Part shown: one piece after another, positions 59,060 through 64,000 of the stretch
Layout of the letters: every line of letters starts with the position of its first letter
Position numbering within the stretch: the stretch's first letter is position 1
Virus record (IMG/VR): IMGVR_UViG_3300049856_000265
Coordinates: 1 to 64,000 of that record
From: a virus
Strand: one strand, 5' to 3'
DNA: 64,000 nucleotides
Notes under the pieces: model-generated
What the model saw: the letters and a program-made list of their open reading frames with translations, nothing else
What the model was told of the DNA's origin: nothing
The model's database searches: none
Program-made: the position numbers and the translations under genes

Positions 59060-59264
59060 TGAGTGCCTTAATAAGAGCATCTGCCAACATTACGGCAGTA
59101 GTTGGATGTTCTTGAACTAATCTATTAGGACTATTATGTGCCCCTGGAATAGCACAAACGCAAAGTCCTTGCAAAGCAAGTGCTGCGAAGTATTCGCGTT
59201 TAGTAATGCCTGGTTCATTAAGCATATTTACAATTGCTGGAAAAGCCGGTTCATCTGGTTTCAT
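59043..59264 (-). CDS. Small phage protein, GITKREYFA type
   Basis: A 73-residue protein with NEPGITKREYFAALALQGLC, a segment seen in many small phage proteins of unknown role. It overlaps both neighbours. Confidence 0.65.
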   Translation of the reverse strand: MKPDEPAFPAIVNMLNEPGITKREYFAALALQGLCVCAIPGAHNSPNRLVQEHPTTAVMLADALIKALNETSK

Positions 59265-59467
59265 TCTTCCTCCTCGAAGCCTGGATCAGATTGCCAATCT
59301 TCAAATTGTGCTAATTGCATTTCAAGTTCTATTTCACGTCGATAATCCCTAAGAGACTGCATAGATTCTAAGTAATCGTCGGTATATTCGACTGCAAAAA
59401 TCATGTCCATTTGATAAAAGTCATTATGGTAAGTCCACATTGCCGGACCAGCTTTAGATGCGCTCAT
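59261..59467 (-). CDS. Hypothetical acidic protein
   Basis: A 68-residue protein read from ATG 59467 (MSASKAGPAMWTYHNDF). Glu-rich end. A longer frame to 59566 overlaps the neighbour and is less likely. Confidence 0.5.
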   Translation of the reverse strand: MSASKAGPAMWTYHNDFYQMDMIFAVEYTDDYLESMQSLRDYRREIELEMQLAQFEDWQSDPGFEEEE

Positions 59468-59792
59468 CGTCTTTGGACTCCCGCATTCTTCTAAGGGTAG
59501 GATTGCCCGTATATTCCGAAAACTGAATTGACCAAACTTCGTCAGCACCAGATCCCTGTACAACATGAGGTGTTAGCCAATCTAAAAACTCATCTTGACC
59601 GCGACCATATTTAGTCTGCCCTACAAGGATAAGTTGTACTGGATCTTCAGGGTAAGCGCGGTTTATATATTTAGCAACTCCGCTACAATGATAAGCTGAA
59701 TCTAAAAGGCCTAATTCCTCTATTTTTGCTTTAAGTTCTTTTTCGTTAACTCTAACTTCAGCATTTACAATTAGTTTTTCATAATCGCCCAT
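59454..59792 (-). CDS. Hypothetical protein
   Basis: A 112-residue protein with mixed structure (VQLILVGQTKYGRGQDEFLD). No recognised family. It shares one base with the upstream stop. Confidence 0.55.
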   Translation of the reverse strand: MGDYEKLIVNAEVRVNEKELKAKIEELGLLDSAYHCSGVAKYINRAYPEDPVQLILVGQTKYGRGQDEFLDWLTPHVVQGSGADEVWSIQFSEYTGNPTLRRMRESKDDERI

Positions 59793-60019
59793 TATAACTT
59801 CTCCTTAGCGTTTTTACGATCCCAGAATTCAGAATAATCTTCAAGTCTAGATTCGTCAAGTCTAATGTAAATGCCATTAAACAAGATCTCAACCAATTCC
59901 TTCTTAGTCGCCGCACTGTAGACGTATCGCTCAAAGGTAGCGTTAATATCCATTCGACTGCCGTTAACCATAAATTGCACCACTACGACCTTTTGATTAG
60001 CTTTAAACTTGCGCTCCAT
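59792..60019 (-). CDS. Hypothetical small protein
   Basis: A 75-residue beta-rich protein with Lys-rich end (RKNAKEKL). It starts 17 bases inside the upstream gene. Unknown. Confidence 0.55.
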   Translation of the reverse strand: MERKFKANQKVVVVQFMVNGSRMDINATFERYVYSAATKKELVEILFNGIYIRLDESRLEDYSEFWDRKNAKEKL

Positions 60020-60731
60020 TAGCCAACTCTACCAATCTCCTGACAGGATGTCCAGGTTTAAAATATGCTTGAACATCGGTTAACTTCAAGTCTACAGGCA
60101 ATCCAAAGGACCGCAGTCTAAGCCATCGCATCATCCTAGAATCAGGCTTCTTAGCTACGAGCATACCACCCACCATCCAAAGAACCCAAAGCGGCATAAA
60201 AAGCCACCAAAAGGGTGTAAACAGATTAGGTAGTCTAAAGATAGCCATCAGGTTATAAAATGCAATATCTCCACCTTGCCGCTGATATCGGATATCGTAT
60301 TTATCTGGATTCTCATTATTAAAACAATACCAATGCTTATCTCCAAAATCAGCTACTTGCTTATGATAGTCTAATCCATACATCTTGGATAATCTAACGT
60401 AAGAAAGCATGTTATCATGGGCATCGCCCCGCGCATCAAAGCGCGACCGTCTAATCCTACCAGGTCCTATCGTGATCGAGTCTAGTGCGCTCTTTACAAT
60501 GTATTCAAAATACTCTTTAGGAATGCCCATATCAATTGCCTGTTGTACATAGTAATCCAAATAAGAGATACCGTTATCGCTATGGGCTTTACGATCATCT
60601 TTAGGTAATTCTGGAAACTGTTCTTGAAGCCACGACCAAGGATCTAGGTTCATAAGACCATCTTCGGTCATGAAGTTAGCTAGAAAGTCTTGATGAATAG
60701 CTTGGAATTCCGGTGATTCTTGATCTAGCAT
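60003..60731 (-). CDS. Membrane-associated hypothetical protein
   Basis: A 242-residue protein with a hydrophobic hairpin at about 172-192 (FTPFWWLFMPLWVLWMVGG) and a basic C-terminal part. The N-terminal half is soluble-looking. A cytoplasmic-membrane accessory protein is possible. Unknown family. Confidence 0.6.
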   Translation of the reverse strand: MLDQESPEFQAIHQDFLANFMTEDGLMNLDPWSWLQEQFPELPKDDRKAHSDNGISYLDYYVQQAIDMGIPKEYFEYIVKSALDSITIGPGRIRRSRFDARGDAHDNMLSYVRLSKMYGLDYHKQVADFGDKHWYCFNNENPDKYDIRYQRQGGDIAFYNLMAIFRLPNLFTPFWWLFMPLWVLWMVGGMLVAKKPDSRMMRWLRLRSFGLPVDLKLTDVQAYFKPGHPVRRLVELANGAQV

Positions 60732-60739
60732 GCTATCTC

Positions 60740-61513
60740 CTAATAGTGATGATTTTCATTAACAATATTATTGTTTGAATCGACTGTAAAAATACAATGA
60801 TCATTATCAGTTGTGGAATATGTTCCAGGAACTAAAACACTAAACCTAGTATTATTGCCTGCAGTATTATCCGAGAAGGAAGCTAGCAAGGTCCCATTAG
60901 ACAACTTAAGAAATATTTCATCATAAATCCCATTAGCATCGCCACAAGGGTTGATAAGCCCAACCGGCGTAAAAGGGGTAGGCGGCGCGTTAAGTCCGTT
61001 CGTTCCATTGGTCCCGTTACTTCCATTTGAACCGTTTGTTCCATTAGTTCCTGCCTGTCCTGTCGCACCTTGTGCACCGTCATTGCCATTACAAATAGTT
61101 ACCGATTGGATATTAGTATCATCGATATCCAAAGATAAATTATCGTTTGAGTCAACAGCTAACATAACTGTCTGCCCACCATTAGAACAACTCGTAGCTG
61201 CCAAAGTTGAGTAGACTATACTATGCCCATTGCTCCCGTTAACTCCATTTGAACCATTAAGGCCATTGGTGCCATTAGTGCCGTTGCTACCTGCAGCACC
61301 TTGAGCGCCCGTCGCTCCAACTGCTCCCGTTTCGCCATCTTCGCCATTCTTAACCAAAGCTTGAGTTCCATCTGTGCATTGTATAAGTACGCCATCATCA
61401 GTCTGGCTGATTGAACAAGGTTGCATCCGTTCTGGCGGTCCAGGCACAAGTCTAATTGAAGTTCCAGGACCTTCTATACAAGCCATAAGCAATAACAAAA
61501 CAGTATATTTCAT
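60740..61513 (-). CDS. Collagen-like lipoprotein
   Basis: A 257-residue protein. Signal: MKYTVLLLLMACIEG with an LMAC lipobox. Two Gly-X-Y blocks: about residues 58-96 (GEDGETGAVGATGAQGAAGS ...) and about 142-175 (GNDGAQGATGQAGTNGTNGS ...). Between and after them are beta-rich parts with paired Cys (ATSC...TIC; NPC...DHC). It would be anchored in the outer membrane with a triple-helical stalk. This is unusual for a phage and might alter host adhesion or block later phages. Confidence 0.8.
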   Translation of the reverse strand: MKYTVLLLLMACIEGPGTSIRLVPGPPERMQPCSISQTDDGVLIQCTDGTQALVKNGEDGETGAVGATGAQGAAGSNGTNGTNGLNGSNGVNGSNGHSIVYSTLAATSCSNGGQTVMLAVDSNDNLSLDIDDTNIQSVTICNGNDGAQGATGQAGTNGTNGSNGSNGTNGTNGLNAPPTPFTPVGLINPCGDANGIYDEIFLKLSNGTLLASFSDNTAGNNTRFSVLVPGTYSTTDNDHCIFTVDSNNNIVNENHHY

Positions 61514-61734
61514 ACGCCTATCTCCATTTTGGTTTTAATAACTTCATCAAAATATTCATCAATAAACTGAGCCATCTTTAAAACAGTATCTAAACTAAGT
61601 CTTATCTTAACAGATTCGTTTTCTGCGTCAATAACTATAAATTGCTTATTGTGTGTATTTTTAACTTCGAGTATGAAATGCTCCCCTATTGTTGGATGTT
61701 CCGTTACTTTTAGGTCAATGTTATTGATTTTCAT
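61510..61734 (-). CDS. Hypothetical protein
   Basis: A 74-residue protein read from ATG 61734 with AAAGG upstream. The C-terminal half is helical (VLKMAQFIDEYFDEVIKTKM). Overlaps the collagen-like start by four bases. Confidence 0.55.
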   Translation of the reverse strand: MKINNIDLKVTEHPTIGEHFILEVKNTHNKQFIVIDAENESVKIRLSLDTVLKMAQFIDEYFDEVIKTKMEIGV

Positions 61735-61745
61735 TATAATACCTT

Positions 61746-62204
61746 TCAGCTCATGAAAGCTAGCCATCCAACTTTAGCAACTTCTAAAGCTTGAGGCAAT
61801 GTAAATACTTTACGTTCATGGCGACCACAATGACGCATTTCAATAGCTACCTCATCACTTCCAGTATAGTGAGTTTGGATGGCGTTAACTTCTTTACCGC
61901 AAATATAACACTTGATCGGAATCAAAGGTACTTCGACCTTAGGTGTCGAAGGTGGGACATAGCCGCCATCCCAATTAAAAGCAGTTAAGGCTTCGTCATT
62001 GCTAATGCCTAAAGCTTCAGAATGTCGAGCATTAGCGGCAATTTTATTGAGCATATCTTGAGCCCACTGACGACCTTCATTTTCACTAGGCCAATAACGG
62101 ACTGCTTCTACTTGACCTGTATTAATATTGCTAATAATAGCGGTCCAACGAGTTTTAGGATCTCCAGTGCCTCCCGTTTCGTAGACCATATAAGTCTTGC
62201 TCAT
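61746..62204 (-). CDS. Hypothetical protein with Cys/His cluster
   Basis: A 152-residue protein. KCYICGKEV and RHCGRHERK look like a zinc site; the N-terminus (MVYETGGTGDPKTRWTAIIS) is beta-rich. Starts in the stop of the upstream transglycosylase gene. Unknown. Confidence 0.6.
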   Translation of the reverse strand: MSKTYMVYETGGTGDPKTRWTAIISNINTGQVEAVRYWPSENEGRQWAQDMLNKIAANARHSEALGISNDEALTAFNWDGGYVPPSTPKVEVPLIPIKCYICGKEVNAIQTHYTGSDEVAIEMRHCGRHERKVFTLPQALEVAKVGWLAFMS

Positions 62205-62677
62205 TGTTCTAACTCCTTAAGTTTATTATAATATCCAATCTTGCGACTAGGTGTTTTACTATGAAAACGCCCAAGGTAATAAGGATCGCCGCTTAGCTTA
62301 TGCCGTTTGATTACCTTAGCCGCGCAATAACTGTTACCTATTATTGTATAAATATTATACTCCAAACACTCACTACTAGCTATAACTGTATTTATTTGGA
62401 AAAGGCCATAATCTAGAGTCCCATTGCTGTTAAAGTTAAAAGCTACTGGATTAAGTCCGCTTTCTATAAGCCCTATGGCTAACATTTTAGTAGGATCTAG
62501 GCCGTAAGCCTTAGCAGCCTTTGAAATCGCACTATAGACTTCTACAGGCGCTTTAAACCCTAGTCTAGTTGAGTAGCTTTTAAGTGACTCCGCTTGCGCT
62601 TCTTTACAGCCTTTAAGTAGGGCTATAACTCCAAAGACAAAAAGCATATAGAGTAACTTGCTTTCATATCTAGCCAT
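62201..62677 (-). CDS. Secreted lytic transglycosylase-like protein
   Basis: A 158-residue protein read from ATG 62677, seven bases after AAAGGAGG. Signal or anchor: YMLFVFGVIALLKGCKEAQA. The transglycosylase core is MLAIGLIESGLNP (catalytic Glu) and LDYGLFQINT. It cleaves peptidoglycan from the periplasm. The window also has a GH24 lysozyme and an NlpC/P60-type protein. Confidence 0.8.
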   Translation of the reverse strand: MARYESKLLYMLFVFGVIALLKGCKEAQAESLKSYSTRLGFKAPVEVYSAISKAAKAYGLDPTKMLAIGLIESGLNPVAFNFNSNGTLDYGLFQINTVIASSECLEYNIYTIIGNSYCAAKVIKRHKLSGDPYYLGRFHSKTPSRKIGYYNKLKELEQ

Positions 62678-62691
62678 AATACCTCCTTTAA

Positions 62692-62705
62692 AACAAATAT
62701 ACTTT
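62692..62705 (+). promoter_or_regulatory. AACAAATATA motif between divergent genes
   Basis: AACAAATATACTTT ends at the ATG of the lone rightward gene 62706 (position may be off by one base). On the other strand the transglycosylase ribosome-binding site is close by. Confidence 0.4.
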
Positions 62706-62975
62706 ATGGACATTGAATCGCCTAATGATTCGGATTTCTTAGATTACTTCTTAACAGTAGTGGCCGAGCATCCCTCGCCTAAACTTATAGCTACCATAAA
62801 TGAGCAAGGTCAAAGCTTAACTCCTTTCGACGTAGCTTGGGCAGCGGGCTTATCGGAAGACGTAGGTCAGTATCCGTTAATTAGTTCGCCTAGTCAATAT
62901 ATAAATTACTTTATATTCTATGCTAAGTCTACTGGCTTAACTGGCTATTTGTCTTTCTATCCAAGCATCTGCTAG
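62706..62975 (+). CDS. Hypothetical protein, lone plus-strand gene
   Basis: An 89-residue protein, MDIESPNDSDFLDYFLTVVA, acidic N-terminus. I chose the ATG rather than an upstream TTG because that would run through the divergent gene's start region. Its stop overlaps the convergent gene by four bases. Unknown. Confidence 0.55.
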   Translation: MDIESPNDSDFLDYFLTVVAEHPSPKLIATINEQGQSLTPFDVAWAAGLSEDVGQYPLISSPSQYINYFIFYAKSTGLTGYLSFYPSIC

Positions 62976-63235
62976 TTATCATCTAAATCGTCTTGAGGCG
63001 GTCCGGCAAATCGAAGCGTCCTTATCTCCCGAACGTATTTAAGCTCTTTTTCCCAAAGCGTAATAGGTTCTTTGCCTAACAATTCCATATCAATTGGACC
63101 ATATCCATTCTTCATAATCTGAAGTGCGCTATCTAAGTCTTTTGCAATGGCATAATCCTCAAAGATCGGATCGCCGTGACAATCTTGGACTTCATAAAAC
63201 CTAAAATAAAACTTAGTAAACTCTTCAGGTAACAT
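62972..63235 (-). CDS. Hypothetical protein
   Basis: An 87-residue protein read from ATG 63235 with GGAG upstream; a GTG at 63262 is less likely. Mixed structure with an acidic end (AGPPQDDLDDN). Unknown. Confidence 0.55.
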   Translation of the reverse strand: MLPEEFTKFYFRFYEVQDCHGDPIFEDYAIAKDLDSALQIMKNGYGPIDMELLGKEPITLWEKELKYVREIRTLRFAGPPQDDLDDN

Positions 63236-63359
63236 CTTTATCTCCAATTCGTTTAAAAGCACCTATGGCCGCATAAAAGGCAAAAGACAATGCCCAAACT
63301 AAAAGCCCTATCCAAATTGGCAATAGTAAGAATATATAAAATAGAAATAAACCTTTCAT
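63225..63359 (-). CDS. Small membrane protein
   Basis: A 44-residue, very hydrophobic protein (FLFYIFLLLPIWIGLLVWAL). Its start overlaps the stop of the next upstream gene. Unknown. Confidence 0.5.
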   Translation of the reverse strand: MKGLFLFYIFLLLPIWIGLLVWALSFAFYAAIGAFKRIGDKDVT

Positions 63360-63520
63360 TTTAGCTTTTCTTTAATATAATCTTTTAAAGCTTTTATTGC
63401 AAAATAGCAAAACAAGTAAACAAAAGCTATGCCGTAAACTAGTCCATAAAAAACCAGGACTAGCAAAGCGCCCCACAATGGCGACAATCCAATAATAACT
63501 AGCATCAAGCCTAATCGCAT
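63356..63520 (-). CDS. Small two-span membrane protein
   Basis: A 54-residue protein, two hydrophobic stretches and a Lys-rich end (LKDYIKEKLK). Ends overlapping the next start (ATGA). Possibly a holin-like or exclusion peptide. Confidence 0.5.
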   Translation of the reverse strand: MRLGLMLVIIGLSPLWGALLVLVFYGLVYGIAFVYLFCYFAIKALKDYIKEKLK

Positions 63521-63699
63521 AGCAGCTCCTTAGGCGGTACTTGAAGCGCCTTAGCAATCTTGGATAGCATGACTAGACTTGGTGCCTTTCCGCGTTTCTC
63601 AATATGCGCAATCGTTGCTTGAGAAATGCCCGCTAGTTTAGCTAGTCTAGCTTGGCTAAGTTCCATAACTTGACGATAATGCCTAATTTGAGTTTTCAT
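63511..63699 (-). CDS. XRE-family HTH regulator
   Basis: A 62-residue protein: almost the whole length is the HTH (ELSQARLAKLAGISQATIAH, then IEKRGKAPSLVMLSKIAKAL). It binds operator DNA as a small Cro-like regulator. Overlaps its neighbours; autogenous control is likely but unproven. Confidence 0.88.
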   Translation of the reverse strand: MKTQIRHYRQVMELSQARLAKLAGISQATIAHIEKRGKAPSLVMLSKIAKALQVPPKELLCD

Positions 63700-63929
63700 T
63701 TAGCTCCCAATAGCTTTCTAGCCGTTGCGTTACGATTCTTAAGCCCTTTTTTTACTTCGGCGCGCATATCGTCTTTAACCATGGCGAAACTGCTAAGATT
63801 GAGCGATTGTTCAGCCCAGAAATCAACTAGCCAATTGGATAAGGCTAGCCGCTCTTCTACCGTTTTAAGACGATCTACTTCGTCGATAGCATTGTCTAGG
63901 ACTTCTAGCATACTAAGTTTATAATTCAT
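63696..63929 (-). CDS. Hypothetical helical protein
   Basis: A 77-residue, mostly helical protein. AAAGGAGATT precedes the ATG. Its stop overlaps the HTH gene start, so the two are co-translated. Confidence 0.55.
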   Translation of the reverse strand: MNYKLSMLEVLDNAIDEVDRLKTVEERLALSNWLVDFWAEQSLNLSSFAMVKDDMRAEVKKGLKNRNATARKLLGAK

Positions 63930-63931
63930 AA

Positions 63932-64000
63932 TTAATCTCCTTTTTTAATAGCTTCAATTGCTTTAATAGCACTACTAGAAACATGTGTCAAGTTACGATC
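63932..64000 (-). CDS. C-terminal end of a gene cut by the window edge
   Basis: Reading from 64000, 22 codons (DRNLTHVSSSAIKAIEAIKK, then GD) lead to a TAA at 63932, two bases before the next start. The rest of the gene is outside the window, so no function is given. Confidence 0.5.
   Translation of the reverse strand, partial: DRNLTHVSSSAIKAIEAIKKGD

Noticed and set aside
62658-62705. Longer TTG start for the gene at 62706
   Set aside because: The extension covers the divergent gene's ribosome-binding site and the promoter-like motif; the ATG is more likely.
63372-63557. 61-residue minus-strand ORF (MLRRFKYRLRSC...)
   Set aside because: It overlaps the better-supported membrane protein 63356-63520 in another frame; that one has ATGA coupling to both neighbours.

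Overview
The window is one contiguous stretch of a tailed-phage genome of the podovirus type, cut at both ends through coding sequence. The evidence is virion genes in short-tailed-phage order (scaffold, major capsid protein, adaptor, 1200-residue tail nozzle, four large Ala/Gln-rich or helical ejection-type proteins), a full phage replication and nucleotide set, and very dense packing with ATGA overlaps. The AT-rich base use, several lipoproteins with lipoboxes, spanin-like proteins and a heptosyltransferase-like enzyme point to a Gram-negative host. I cannot name the host or genus. I saw no tRNA, CRISPR array, integrase, terminase, portal or T7-type RNA polymerase; the packaging genes presumably lie outside the window.

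Layout. 1-27026 (+): virion module with glycine-rich adhesins, a papain-fold hydrolase, scaffold, capsid protein, lysozyme, tail fibres, adaptor, nozzle and ejection proteins. 27028-34595 (-): mixed early and lysis-like module with membrane proteins, RuvC-like nuclease, dNMP kinase, HExxH protein, metallophosphoesterase, a secreted subtilase, a secreted small protein and a RecA-like ATPase. 34728-55957 (+): metabolism and replication with NrdB/NrdA, NMNAT-Nudix, macrodomain, NAMPT, PPP phosphatase, ThyX, a GT9 enzyme, PD-(D/E)XK nuclease, ERF annealing protein, a primase-helicase and a family A DNA polymerase. 55950-64000 (mostly -): small accessory genes with an RNA ligase, lipoproteins, a collagen-like lipoprotein, a lytic transglycosylase and an HTH protein.

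How it fits together. RNR, ThyX and dNMP kinase supply dNTPs to the AEP-type primase-helicase and Pol I-like polymerase, with RecA/ERF/RuvC-like/PD-(D/E)XK proteins for recombination. NAMPT plus NMNAT-Nudix can rebuild NAD+ from nicotinamide, the logic of phage NAD+ reconstitution against NAD-depleting defences, and a macrodomain sits in the same run. Six freestanding HNH endonuclease genes are scattered between genes; one seems to have been inserted at the nrdA stop codon with a short duplication.

Most notable: two intergenic regions (38048-38231 and 49248-49414) share conserved sequence blocks enclosed by a perfectly paired but sequence-different closing helix, which is compensatory evidence for a structured RNA family I do not recognise. 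A recurrent AACAAATATA-type motif precedes about eleven transcription-unit starts and is a candidate phage-specific promoter.
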